NCBI RefSeq assembly: GCF_000217955.3
Contig: NZ_AFOY02000019.1
Span: forward strand, 310,001 to 374,000
Source of the DNA: Pseudomonas fluorescens HK44
Lineage (GTDB): Bacteria; Pseudomonadota; Gammaproteobacteria; Pseudomonadales; Pseudomonadaceae
Direction of reading: 5' to 3'
Length of the DNA: 64,000 nt
Shown piece by piece: positions 49,878-58,291 of this stretch; the first letter of the stretch is position 1; the number at the start of each line of letters is the position of its first letter. The notes below the pieces were generated by a model. The model had not been told where the DNA came from. It searched no databases and saw only the letters and a list, made by a program, of their open reading frames with translations. Made by a program: the position numbers and the translations under genes.

Positions 49878-51231
49878 GAGCGGTCTCCTCGGGCAGTGGC
49901 AGTACATGCGCAACGCTGAGACGTTCGCGAGTGAAATAGGTGCGGGCAGCGTTCTGGATATCTTGCGGGGTCACGCTTTGCAGCTCGGCGAGTTCGGTGT
50001 CCATCAACTTCCATGACAGACCGACGGTTTCCAGCTGACCAATGGCAGTGGCCTGGCTGGTGATCGAGTCACGCTGGTAGACCAGGCCGGCGATCACTTG
50101 CGCGCGTACGCGTTCAACTTCATCAGCCGATGGCGCGGTGGTTTTCAGTTGGTCGAGCAGTTTCCACAGGCCGGCTTCGACCTGGGCCATGGTTTTGTGT
50201 TTCTGGGTGTTCGGTGATGCCGACAAGGTAAACAGGCTGTCACCGCGGGTGTAGGCGTCGTAGCTCGATGAACCACCGGAGACCAGTTCTTCGCCGCGCT
50301 CCAGTTGTGCCGAGATGCGTGCGCTGTAGCCGCCATCAAGCAACGCCGCGATCAACCGCAGGGCATTGACCGAGCGTTTGTCTTGCGCGGTGGCAATGCT
50401 TGGCACGTTGAAGGCCAGCATCAAGCTCGGCAATTGCGTCTGTACATGCAGGGTGATCTGGCGCTCGCCGGGCTCGGCCAGTTCCAGTGGGATTTTCGCT
50501 GGCGGCACGTCGCGCTTCGGGATCGGCCCGAAGTAGCGTTGAGCCAGGGCTTTGACTTCGTCCGACGTTACGTCACCGACCACTACCAGCGTGGCGTTGT
50601 TCGGCACGTACCAGGATTTGTACCAGTGGCGCAGTTCTTCGACCTTCATGCGGTCCAGGTCGGCCATCCAGCCGATGGTCGGCGTGTGGTAGCCGCTGGC
50701 CGGGTAGGCCATGGCCTTGAAGCGCTCGTAAGCCTTGGCCATCGGCTTGTCGTCGGTGCGCATGCGGCGCTCTTCCTTGATCACTTCGATCTCGCGGCTG
50801 AACTCGTCGGCCGGCAGGCGCAGGTTGGCCATGCGGTCGGCTTCCAGTTCAAAGGCCACGCCCAGGCGATCACGGGCCAGCACCTGGTAATACGCGGTGT
50901 AGTCGTCACTGGTGAAGGCGTTCTCTTCGGCGCCGAGGTCGCGCAGGATCAACGACGCTTCGCCGGGGCCGACTTTCTCGCTGCCCTTGAACATCATGTG
51001 TTCCAGGGCGTGGGACAAACCGGTCTGGCCCGGGGTTTCGTAGCTGGAGCCAACCTTGTACCAGATCTGGGAAACCACCACGGGTGCCCGATGATCCTCG
51101 CGCACAACGACCTTGAGACCGTTGTCGAGGGTGAATTCGTGGGTCGGTTGGGGGGCGGAAGCCAAAGCTGAAAGGGGCAGACAAACTGTGCTGAGCAGCA
51201 GGCCTGCAGCGCGGCGGGCTAGAGCATTCAT
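49870..51231 (-). CDS. M16-family zinc metallopeptidase, catalytic-type subunit
   Basis: A 453-residue protein with a signal peptide (about residues 1-25) and the inverted zinc motif H74-A-L-E77-H78 in GLSHALEHMMFKGSEK; the third acidic ligand is likely in FELEADRMANLRLP. Probably periplasmic or membrane associated with its inactive partner gene downstream. Substrate unknown. Its own ribosome site is poor (AAAAACGA), and a small open frame ends 6 bases before it. Divergent from ftsY. Confidence 0.92.
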   Translation of the reverse strand: MNALARRAAGLLLSTVCLPLSALASAPQPTHEFTLDNGLKVVVREDHRAPVVVSQIWYKVGSSYETPGQTGLSHALEHMMFKGSEKVGPGEASLILRDLGAEENAFTSDDYTAYYQVLARDRLGVAFELEADRMANLRLPADEFSREIEVIKEERRMRTDDKPMAKAYERFKAMAYPASGYHTPTIGWMADLDRMKVEELRHWYKSWYVPNNATLVVVGDVTSDEVKALAQRYFGPIPKRDVPPAKIPLELAEPGERQITLHVQTQLPSLMLAFNVPSIATAQDKRSVNALRLIAALLDGGYSARISAQLERGEELVSGGSSSYDAYTRGDSLFTLSASPNTQKHKTMAQVEAGLWKLLDQLKTTAPSADEVERVRAQVIAGLVYQRDSITSQATAIGQLETVGLSWKLMDTELAELQSVTPQDIQNAARTYFTRERLSVAHVLPLPEETAHE

Positions 51232-51573
51232 TCGTTTTTAAACCTGTTGGGCTGCCCGCTTGGTCTTAGCGTCGGCGGGCGAGAGGGTGCTAGGATAACG
51301 GTCCGTTTTGCTGGCGGCCACGCCTATCAGGCATTTGTGCTTGATCAGGTTGTATGGGTTCACGGCGGAAAGCCTCTGTTTATCAGCTAAACTCCGCTTT
51401 TTCGCCGATTTTGCCAGTTCAGTCCTTCGTGAAATCGATCCTTGAGGTGCTGTTGAGCACTTCGACAAAATGTTGCGCGTGAACAAGCTGGGTGAAACGC
51501 AGTCTGTTCTGCATCGAATATTTATTTGCCGAGGCGCCATTGGCGCGTCGCTACCGTGAGATAGCCGTCCTCC
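51232..51573. other. Divergent region between the M16 pair and ftsY
   Basis: 342 bases. It should hold both promoters. On the minus strand it contains a 41-codon frame (51238-51363) ending just before the M16 start. I see no repeat or terminator. Confidence 0.5.
51238..51363 (-). CDS. Possible 41-residue leader ORF upstream of the M16 operon
   Basis: Starts at GTG 51363 with GAGG 9-10 bases upstream and reads VNPYNLIKHKCLIGVAASK...KRAAQQV, ending at TAA 51238-51240, in the same frame as and two codons before the M16 ATG. The M16 gene itself has a weak ribosome site, so coupling is conceivable. It is not recognised as a known peptide and may be chance. Confidence 0.25.
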   Translation of the reverse strand: MNPYNLIKHKCLIGVAASKTDRYPSTLSPADAKTKRAAQQV

Positions 51574-53097
51574 ATGTTTGGTTCCAACGACGACAAGAAG
51601 ACCCCAGCTGCGGCTGGCGAGAAGAAAAGCCTGTTCGGATGGCTGCGCAAAAAGCCGCAGGAACCCGCCGTCGAACAGCCACAGCCACGTCCTGAGGTTG
51701 CGCCTGAGCCGGTCATAGAAGCTGCGCCCGTTGCGCAAGCGCCGGCCGCCGCCGCATTGCCGACAGCCGAGCCGATAGTGCAGCCGGTTGTCGAGCCAGC
51801 GCCTGCGCCAGTCGCTGAAGTTCCGCGCGCGCCAGAAGTCGTACACAAACCGTGGTTGACGTTGCCGGTGGCGGAAGAGCCGGTGGCCCTGGTCGAAAAC
51901 GAGCTGGCGCCGCATGTCACGCCACCGATTCCAGCGCCGACAGTGGTCCAGCAAGCGGTAGAACTGCTGGTGGTCGAGCCGGTCCCGGTCATCGATCCGA
52001 CGGCTGAACAGCTGATGGTTGATGAGCCTGATCTGCCTCAGCCGGTGATTGCTGCATTTGTGGCACCAGAACCTGTGCCTGCCCCAGCGCCGGCACCCGT
52101 TGTCGCGGCACCGGTAACGCCGCCAGCACCGGTTGCAGTCGAACCGGCTCGCACCGAAGAAACCAAAGCCGGCTTCTTTGCCCGCCTCAAGCAAGGCCTG
52201 TCAAAAACCAGCGCCAGCATCGGCGAGGGCATGGCCAGCCTGTTCCTCGGCAAGAAGATCATCGATGACGAACTGCTCGAAGACATCGAAACCCGCCTGC
52301 TGACCGCTGACGTTGGCGTCGAAGCTACATCGGTGATCATCCAGAGCCTGACCCAGAAGGTCGCGCGCAAGCAGTTGGCCGACGCCGATGCGTTGTACAA
52401 ATCCTTGCAGGTCGAGCTTGCCAGCATGCTCAAGCCTGTCGAGCAACCGCTGAAAATCACCTCGCAAAACAAGCCGTTCGTGATTCTGGTGGTCGGCGTC
52501 AACGGCGCTGGCAAAACCACCACCATTGGTAAGTTGGCGAAGAAGCTGCAACTTGAAGGCAAGAAAGTCATGCTCGCGGCCGGTGATACCTTCCGTGCCG
52601 CGGCGGTCGAGCAATTGCAGGTCTGGGGCGAGCGCAACAAGATCCCGGTGATCGCTCAGCACACCGGCGCCGACTCGGCTTCGGTTATCTTCGATGCGGT
52701 ACAGGCCGCCAAGGCCCGTGGGATTGACGTGTTGATCGCCGATACCGCCGGTCGCCTGCACACCAAAGACAACCTGATGGAAGAACTGAAAAAGGTTCGC
52801 CGGGTGATCAGCAAACTCGACGCCGATGCGCCGCATGAGGTGCTGCTGGTGCTCGACGCCGGTACTGGCCAGAACGCCATCAACCAGGCCAAGCAATTCA
52901 ACCAGACGGTCGAACTGACCGGCCTGGCCCTGACCAAACTCGATGGCACGGCCAAGGGCGGGGTGATTTTCGCCCTGGCCAAGCAGTTTGGTCTGCCGAT
53001 TCGCTACATCGGTGTCGGTGAAGGCATCGATGACTTGCGTACCTTTGAAGCAGAACCCTTTGTCCAGGCATTGTTTGCCGAGCGGGAGCGTTCATGA
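51574..53097 (+). CDS. ftsY: Signal recognition particle receptor
   Basis: A 507-residue FtsY. Residues 1-200 form an acidic, Pro/Ala/Val-rich A domain typical of long Pseudomonas versions; the NG GTPase domain follows, with P-loop G308-VNGAGKT, DTFRAAAVEQ, DTAGRLHT and TKLDGTAKGG. Docks SRP-ribosome complexes at the inner membrane. The last 4 bases overlap ftsE as ATGA (53094-53097), giving the classical ftsY-ftsE-ftsX operon, then rpoH. Confidence 0.97.
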   Translation: MFGSNDDKKTPAAAGEKKSLFGWLRKKPQEPAVEQPQPRPEVAPEPVIEAAPVAQAPAAAALPTAEPIVQPVVEPAPAPVAEVPRAPEVVHKPWLTLPVAEEPVALVENELAPHVTPPIPAPTVVQQAVELLVVEPVPVIDPTAEQLMVDEPDLPQPVIAAFVAPEPVPAPAPAPVVAAPVTPPAPVAVEPARTEETKAGFFARLKQGLSKTSASIGEGMASLFLGKKIIDDELLEDIETRLLTADVGVEATSVIIQSLTQKVARKQLADADALYKSLQVELASMLKPVEQPLKITSQNKPFVILVVGVNGAGKTTTIGKLAKKLQLEGKKVMLAAGDTFRAAAVEQLQVWGERNKIPVIAQHTGADSASVIFDAVQAAKARGIDVLIADTAGRLHTKDNLMEELKKVRRVISKLDADAPHEVLLVLDAGTGQNAINQAKQFNQTVELTGLALTKLDGTAKGGVIFALAKQFGLPIRYIGVGEGIDDLRTFEAEPFVQALFAERERS

Positions 53098-53765
53098 TTC
53101 GTTTCGAACAGGTCGGTAAGCGCTATCCGAACGGTCACGTCGGCTTGCATGAGCTGAGCTTTCGAGTCCGTCGGGGCGAGTTCTTGTTTGTCACCGGTCA
53201 CTCCGGTGCCGGTAAAAGTACCCTGCTGCGGCTGTTGCTCGCGATGGAGCGTCCGACCACCGGCAAACTGCTGCTGGCCGGACAGGACCTGGCGACCATC
53301 AGCAACGCGCAGATCCCGTACCTGCGCCGGCAGATCGGTGTGGTGTTCCAGAACCACCAGTTGCTGTTCGACCGTACGGTGTTCAACAACGTCGCCTTGC
53401 CGTTGCAGATTCTCGGCTTGTCCAAGGCTGAAATCGCCAAGCGCGTGGATTCGGCCCTGGAGCGCGTGGCGCTCTCGGACAAGACCGACCTCTATCCGGG
53501 CGATCTGTCCACCGGTCAGCAACAGCGCGTCGGCATCGCCCGCGCCATCGTCCATCGCCCGGCCTTGCTGCTGGCGGACGAGCCGACCGGTAACCTCGAC
53601 CCGCGTCTGGCGGCAGAAATCATGGGTGTTTTCGAAGACATCAATCGTCTGGGCACCAGCGTGCTGATCGCCAGTCACGATTTGGCGCTGATCGCCCGCA
53701 TGCGTCATCGCATGCTGACTTTGCAACGTGGCCGATTGATCGGCGACGGGGAGGCCGGGGTATGA
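53094..53765 (+). CDS. ftsE: Cell division ATP-binding protein FtsE
   Basis: A 223-residue ABC ATPase: Walker A GHSGAGKSTLL, Q-loop VVFQNHQLL, signature LSTGQQQRVGIARA, Walker B LLADEPTGNLD and H-loop ASHD. With FtsX it forms a transporter-like complex that activates septal peptidoglycan hydrolases rather than moving a solute. ATGA overlaps on both sides couple it to ftsY and ftsX. Confidence 0.97.
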   Translation: MIRFEQVGKRYPNGHVGLHELSFRVRRGEFLFVTGHSGAGKSTLLRLLLAMERPTTGKLLLAGQDLATISNAQIPYLRRQIGVVFQNHQLLFDRTVFNNVALPLQILGLSKAEIAKRVDSALERVALSDKTDLYPGDLSTGQQQRVGIARAIVHRPALLLADEPTGNLDPRLAAEIMGVFEDINRLGTSVLIASHDLALIARMRHRMLTLQRGRLIGDGEAGV

Positions 53766-54784
53766 GTGCAACACGCAGTCCGAAGGTTTCCGAACGCGTG
53801 GCCCCGAAGGCCGCCGATCCGCAACCACAGAAGAAAAAGCGCGACGAAGATGATGGTCCGGATTTCGGCACCTTGCTGCGCGCCTGGGTCGAAAGTCACC
53901 GCGCCAGTTTGCTGGACAGCCTGCGGCGTCTGGGCAAGCAGCCCATCGGCAGCTTCTTCACCTGTCTGGTGATGGCGGTTGCCCTGAGTTTGCCGATGGG
54001 CCTGTCGTTGCTGCTGAACAACGTCGAACGTCTGGGGGGCTCCTGGCAGCGTGCGGCGCAGATCTCGCTGTACCTGCAGATCGATGTCAGCGCCAACGAA
54101 GGCGAGCAACTGCGCGAACAGATCAAAGGCATGCCGGGTGTAGCCGATGCCGAATACATCAGCCGCGAACAGGCGCTGGAAGAGTTCCAGCAGCAGTCCG
54201 GTCTGGGCGAGGCGCTCAAGGAGCTGCCGCAGAATCCGTTGCCTGGTGTGGTGCTGGTCACTCCGAAGGAAGTCGACAAGGCGACCCTTGAAGCATTAAG
54301 ACAAAAACTTTCCGAATTGCCGAAGGTACAACAGGCACAACTTGATCTAGTCTGGGTCGAGCGTTTGGCGGCCATCCTCAAACTGGGCGAGCGGTTTGTC
54401 TTCGGCCTGACCGTGTTGCTGGTTTCTGCATTACTTTTGGTGATAGGCAATACCATTCGTCTTCATATTGAAAACCGCCGCACAGAGATAGAAGTGATTA
54501 AACTGGTCGGCGGCACTGACAGCTATGTGCGCAGGCCTTTTCTGTACATGGGCGCGCTATATGGCTTCGGTGCGGGGATTCTTTCCTGGGGTGTTCTGGC
54601 GTTTGGCCTGAATTGGCTGAACGACGCAGTGGTTGGGCTGGCCGGCTTGTATGGCAGTAATTTCGCGTTGGCCGGGGTGCCGGTTGCCGATGGTCTGTCA
54701 CTCTTGCTAGGTGCAGTGCTGTTGGGGTATATCGGTGCTTGGATTGCGGTAGCGCGTCATTTGAGAGAACTCGCACCGAAGTAG
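53762..54784 (+). CDS. ftsX: Cell division protein FtsX
   Basis: A 340-residue permease-like protein: basic cytoplasmic N-terminus (about 60 residues with KAADPQPQKKKRDEDD), first membrane helix after PIGSFFTCLVMAVALSLPMGL, periplasmic domain (about residues 95-215), then three C-terminal helices. Binds FtsE and links to EnvC-type amidase activators. ATGA overlap with ftsE. rpoH starts 113 bases downstream. Confidence 0.96.
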   Translation: MSATRSPKVSERVAPKAADPQPQKKKRDEDDGPDFGTLLRAWVESHRASLLDSLRRLGKQPIGSFFTCLVMAVALSLPMGLSLLLNNVERLGGSWQRAAQISLYLQIDVSANEGEQLREQIKGMPGVADAEYISREQALEEFQQQSGLGEALKELPQNPLPGVVLVTPKEVDKATLEALRQKLSELPKVQQAQLDLVWVERLAAILKLGERFVFGLTVLLVSALLLVIGNTIRLHIENRRTEIEVIKLVGGTDSYVRRPFLYMGALYGFGAGILSWGVLAFGLNWLNDAVVGLAGLYGSNFALAGVPVADGLSLLLGAVLLGYIGAWIAVARHLRELAPK

Positions 54785-54820
54785 TGTCTTATTGTTTGTA
54801 TGACCTTTCAGCGTGTAGGG

Positions 54821-54847
54821 GAACTTGTCCTTCGGTCCCCGGTCAAT
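54821..54847 (+). promoter_or_regulatory. AlgU (RpoE)-type promoter of rpoH
   Basis: GAACTT (54821-54826), 16 bases, TCAAT (54843-54847), 50 bases before the rpoH start. This fits the AlgU consensus GAACTT-N16/17-TCnnA well. AlgU control of rpoH is established in P. aeruginosa. Housekeeping promoters in the same 113-base gap are not obvious. Confidence 0.75.
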
Positions 54848-54897
54848 TTTTCGCAGTGCTGAACTGCACGAGTTATGTGCGTCGGAGGTTTTTTCGT

Positions 54898-55752
54898 ATG
54901 ACCACTTCTTTGCAACCTGCGTATGCTCTGGTCCCAGGCGCGAACCTGGAGGCTTATGTGCACACGGTGAACAGCATTCCATTGCTGACACCGGAGCAGG
55001 AGCGTGAACTGGCCGAGAGTCTCTACTATGAGCAGGATTTGGGGGCGGCTCGGCAGATGGTGCTCGCCCACCTGCGTTTTGTTGTACATATTGCCCGTAG
55101 CTATTCCGGCTACGGCCTGGCCCAGGCTGACCTGATTCAGGAAGGCAACGTTGGCCTGATGAAAGCGGTCAAGCGTTTCAACCCGGAAATGGGCGTGCGT
55201 CTGGTGTCCTTTGCGGTGCACTGGATCAAGGCTGAAATACACGAATTCATCCTGCGCAACTGGCGCATCGTCAAGGTCGCCACGACCAAGGCCCAGCGCA
55301 AACTGTTCTTCAACCTGCGCAGCCAGAAAAAACGTCTGGCGTGGCTGAACAACGAGGAAGTCCATCGCGTAGCTGAAAGCCTCGGCGTAGAGCCGCGGGA
55401 AGTTCGCGAGATGGAAAGCCGCCTGACCGGCCACGACATGGCCTTCGACCCGGCCGCCGAAGCGGACGACGACAGCGCTTTCCAGTCGCCGGCCAACTAT
55501 CTGGAAGACCACCGGTACGACCCGGCCCGTCAACTGGAAGATGCCGACTGGACTGACAACTCCACCCACAACCTGCACGAAGCGCTGGAAGTGCTGGACG
55601 ACCGCAGCCGCGACATCCTCTACCAGCGCTGGCTGGCAGAAGAAAAAGCCACGCTGCACGACCTGGCGCAGAAGTACAACGTGTCGGCCGAGCGTATTCG
55701 CCAGCTCGAAAAGAGCGCGATGAACAAGCTCAAGCTGTCGATTGCTGCTTAA
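54898..55752 (+). CDS. rpoH: RNA polymerase sigma-32 (heat shock) factor
   Basis: A 284-residue sigma-32 that directs heat-shock transcription. Seen: region 2 (AHLRFVVHIARSYSGYGL, DLIQEGNVGLMKAVKRF, FAVHWIKAEIHEFILRNWRIVK), the RpoH box QRKLFFNLR, and region 4 HTH (TLHDLAQKYNVSAERIRQLEKSAM). GGAGG precedes the ATG at 54898. Own AlgU-type promoter and a strong downstream terminator; partial read-through from ftsX possible. Confidence 0.97.
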   Translation: MTTSLQPAYALVPGANLEAYVHTVNSIPLLTPEQERELAESLYYEQDLGAARQMVLAHLRFVVHIARSYSGYGLAQADLIQEGNVGLMKAVKRFNPEMGVRLVSFAVHWIKAEIHEFILRNWRIVKVATTKAQRKLFFNLRSQKKRLAWLNNEEVHRVAESLGVEPREVREMESRLTGHDMAFDPAAEADDDSAFQSPANYLEDHRYDPARQLEDADWTDNSTHNLHEALEVLDDRSRDILYQRWLAEEKATLHDLAQKYNVSAERIRQLEKSAMNKLKLSIAA

Positions 55753-55765
55753 GCGGTAACGCAAT

Positions 55766-55799
55766 AAAAAACGCCCCGATCATTGATCGGGGCGTTTTT
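55766..55799 (+). terminator. Rho-independent terminator after rpoH
   Basis: AAAAACGCCCCGATCA pairs with TGATCGGGGCGTTTTT around a 2-base loop, 14 bases after the rpoH stop. Confidence 0.92.
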
Positions 55800-55834
55800 G
55801 TTTGTGCCCTATATTCCTGCCTTACACCGGCCCC

Positions 55835-55924
55835 TGTGGGAGCGAGCCTGCTCGCGAAAGCGTCGGATCAGTCGATATCGATGTTAAATGATCAGCCGTC
55901 ATCGCGAGCAGGCTCGCTCCCACA
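55835..55924. repeat. REP doublet, family C
   Basis: TGTGGGAGCGAGCCTGCTCG and its inverse CGAGCAGGCTCGCTCCCACA with about 50 bases between. It lies between the convergent rpoH and mtgA genes. Confidence 0.9.
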
Positions 55925-55959
55925 GGGGGAGGCTTCAGTGTTCAGGATGTCGTGATCGA

Positions 55960-56682
55960 CTACTGGTTCCACGGTGCCCGGCGCGAAGCGTTGAGTCCGG
56001 TCAGGTAGCTGTCGCCACCCAACTGGCTCATTTGCTGCCGAATCCAGCTTGCGCGTCGCAATACATAAGGGCTCGGATGGCCGGCGCTCCAGACTCGCGG
56101 GTTTGGCAGTACGGCGGCCAGCAAACTGGCTTGCTGACGGCTCAGCGACCGGGCGCTCACGCCAAAGTGATGCCGTGCAGCCGCTTCGGCGCCAAACACG
56201 CCGTCATCCCATTCCACGCTGTTGAGGTACACCTCAAGAATCCGCTGTTTGGGCCAGAACACTTCGATCAGACCGGTAAACCAGGCCTCCAGCCCTTTGC
56301 GCAGCCAGCTACGACCGGACCACAGGAACAGGTTCTTCGACACTTGCTGGCTCAAGGTGCTGGCGCCGCGGACCGAGCCGCCAAGTTCGTTGTGCGCCAG
56401 TGCAGCCTGAATCGCGCCGAAGTCAAAACCCCAGTGCTCGGGGAATTTCTGGTCTTCGCCAGCCATTACCGCGACCTTCAGGTCATCGGAAATGTTTTCC
56501 CACGGCTGCCAGTTGCGCTGCACGTCGATAGGCTCGCCATCCACCCAGGATTCGATCTTGCGCTCGACCATCAGCGCCGTCCCCGGAGGCGGAACGACGC
56601 GAAACACCAGCACCAGCAACACGCTGCCACCGGCGAACCAGAGCAGGGCTTTTGTAAAACGTCGGAACAATAAACGCAGCAT
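55960..56682 (-). CDS. mtgA: Monofunctional biosynthetic peptidoglycan transglycosylase
   Basis: A 240-residue GT51 enzyme with one N-terminal membrane anchor (ALLWFAGGSVLLVLVF). Catalytic glutamate in the AGEDQKFPEHWGFD motif, then GGSTLSQQ-type (RGASTLSQQVSKNLFLW) and KRILEVYLNSVEWDDGVFG. Polymerises lipid II glycan chains without a transpeptidase domain. Length normal. Divergent from the DUF423 gene. Confidence 0.96.
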   Translation of the reverse strand: MLRLLFRRFTKALLWFAGGSVLLVLVFRVVPPPGTALMVERKIESWVDGEPIDVQRNWQPWENISDDLKVAVMAGEDQKFPEHWGFDFGAIQAALAHNELGGSVRGASTLSQQVSKNLFLWSGRSWLRKGLEAWFTGLIEVFWPKQRILEVYLNSVEWDDGVFGAEAAARHHFGVSARSLSRQQASLLAAVLPNPRVWSAGHPSPYVLRRASWIRQQMSQLGGDSYLTGLNASRRAPWNQ

Positions 56683-56756
56683 AGAGATGGCTTGGCCGAA
56701 CCCGTCGAGCGGGCCATTATACAGACCCTGCCCGATGATTCTGACTGGAGTTCCTC

Positions 56757-57128
56757 ATGCTGCGTGGCTTTCTGATGCTGGCCGCTTTCTTCGGCTTCAC
56801 CGGCGTGGGGCTGGGCGCGTTTGCCGCTCATGGCCTGAAAGACCGCCTGAGTGCCGAATACCTGGCGATTTTCCACACCGGCGTCACCTACCAACTGGTG
56901 CACACCCTGGCGCTGTTGGGCGTAGCACTGCTGGCCGCGCAGATTCCCGGGCGTTTGATCATCTGGGCCGGCGTATCATTTGCCATCGGCATCCTGTTGT
57001 TTTCCGGCAGCCTGTACCTGCTGACCCTGACCGGTGTCAGCAAGCTGGGCATCGTGACGCCGTTCGGCGGACTGGCGTTCCTCGTGGGTTGGCTGTGCCT
57101 TGGGATAGCCGCCTGGCGCTTGAGCTGA
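56757..57128 (+). CDS. DUF423 domain-containing membrane protein
   Basis: A 123-residue protein with four hydrophobic helices, matching DUF423/YgdD: FLMLAAFFGFTGVGLGAFAAHGLKD opening (split at helix 1) and the terminal ITPFGGLAFLVGWLCL-like VTPFGGLAF segment. Inner-membrane family with no settled function. GGAGTT precedes the ATG. 90 bases upstream of thiS. Confidence 0.88.
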   Translation: MLRGFLMLAAFFGFTGVGLGAFAAHGLKDRLSAEYLAIFHTGVTYQLVHTLALLGVALLAAQIPGRLIIWAGVSFAIGILLFSGSLYLLTLTGVSKLGIVTPFGGLAFLVGWLCLGIAAWRLS

Positions 57129-57218
57129 CTTAAGGGTCCATTTCAAGACGAATGGCTTGGGTCGACCTGACTGATCGGGCTAGAATGCTGGCCCCTAAAA
57201 ATGATGGCGGCATTCGGC

Positions 57219-57419
57219 ATGCGCATTCAGTTGAACGGCGAATCCCTTGAACTGCCCGACGGTGAAACCGTTGCGGCCCTGCTGACCCGTCTGGAGCTGA
57301 CCGGACGCCGGGTGGCGGTTGAACTCAACCTGGATATCGTCCCGCGCAGCCAGCATGCTGAAACAACGCTGAACGACGGCGATTCGGTCGAAGTCGTTCA
57401 CGCCATCGGCGGCGGCTAG
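57219..57419 (+). CDS. thiS: Sulfur carrier protein ThiS
   Basis: A 66-residue ubiquitin-fold protein ending in the GG tail (VVHAIGGG) that is adenylated and thiocarboxylated to donate sulfur for the thiazole of thiamine. Start MRIQLNGESLEL at 57219; an in-frame ATG at 57201 would add residues absent from the family. A TAGAAT -10-like hexamer lies near 57181. thiG follows after 68 bases. No TPP riboswitch seen upstream. Confidence 0.94.
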   Translation: MRIQLNGESLELPDGETVAALLTRLELTGRRVAVELNLDIVPRSQHAETTLNDGDSVEVVHAIGGG

Positions 57420-57487
57420 TAGCCCACAGGCGATTTCCGCGCCCCACACGCATTCTGCAAGAGCCTCACCCCAACAGAGGATTTCCG

Positions 57488-58282
57488 ATGAGCAACGTTC
57501 GCAGCGACAAGCCTTTCGTCCTGGCCGGTCGTACTTACCAGTCGCGTTTGCTGGTAGGTACCGGCAAGTACCGTGACATGGAAGAAACCCGCCTGGCCAT
57601 CGAAGCCTCGGGTGCCGAGATCGTCACCTTCGCCGTGCGCCGCACCAACCTCGGCCAGAACCCGGGCGAACCGAACCTGCTCGAAGTCCTGTCGCCGGAT
57701 CGCTACACCTTCCTGCCGAACACTGCCGGGTGCTTCGACGCTACCGAGGCTGTGCGCACTTGCCGCCTGGCCCGTGAACTGCTCGGCGGCCACAACCTGG
57801 TGAAGCTGGAAGTGTTGGCGGACCAGAAAACCCTGTTCCCTAACGTGATCGAAACCCTCAAGGCCGCCGAAGTGCTGGTCAAGGAAGGTTTCGACGTGAT
57901 GGTCTACACCAGCGATGACCCGATCATTGCCCGTCAACTGGCGGAAATCGGCTGCATCGCCGTCATGCCACTGGCCGGTCTGATCGGCACGGGCCTGGGG
58001 ATCTGCAACCCGTACAACCTGCAGATCATCCTCGAAGAAGCCAAGATCCCGGTGCTGGTGGATGCTGGTGTCGGTACGGCATCCGACGCGACCATTGCCA
58101 TGGAACTGGGTTGCGAAGCGGTGCTGATGAACTCGGCCATCGCCCACGCGCAACAGCCGATCATGATGGCTGAAGCGATGAAACACGCCATTGTTGCAGG
58201 TCGTCTGGCGTACCTCGCCGGGCGCATGCCGAAAAAACTCTATGCCAGCGCTTCCTCGCCGCTGGATGGTCTGATCAAGTAA
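57488..58282 (+). CDS. thiG: Thiazole synthase
   Basis: A 264-residue ThiG TIM barrel that joins deoxyxylulose phosphate, dehydroglycine/iminoglycine and ThiS-thiocarboxylate into the thiazole. Seen: SRLLVGTGKYRDMEETRLAI, ITFAVRR-like IVTFAVRRTN, LPNTAGCFDATEAVR, the Schiff-base lysine segment VKLEVLADQKTLFPN and VDAGVGTASDAT. Normal length; GGA before the ATG. trmB follows after 9 bases. Confidence 0.97.
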   Translation: MSNVRSDKPFVLAGRTYQSRLLVGTGKYRDMEETRLAIEASGAEIVTFAVRRTNLGQNPGEPNLLEVLSPDRYTFLPNTAGCFDATEAVRTCRLARELLGGHNLVKLEVLADQKTLFPNVIETLKAAEVLVKEGFDVMVYTSDDPIIARQLAEIGCIAVMPLAGLIGTGLGICNPYNLQIILEEAKIPVLVDAGVGTASDATIAMELGCEAVLMNSAIAHAQQPIMMAEAMKHAIVAGRLAYLAGRMPKKLYASASSPLDGLIK

Positions 58283-58291
58283 GAGCCATTG

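Noticed and set aside
51364..52194. Minus-strand frame antisense to the ftsY A domain
   Set aside because: Gly/Arg repeats here are the complement of the Pro/Ala-rich FtsY segment.
57129..57218. TPP riboswitch upstream of thiS
   Set aside because: Only 90 bases, without the conserved CUGAGA/ACCUGA-type cores; such switches usually precede thiC.
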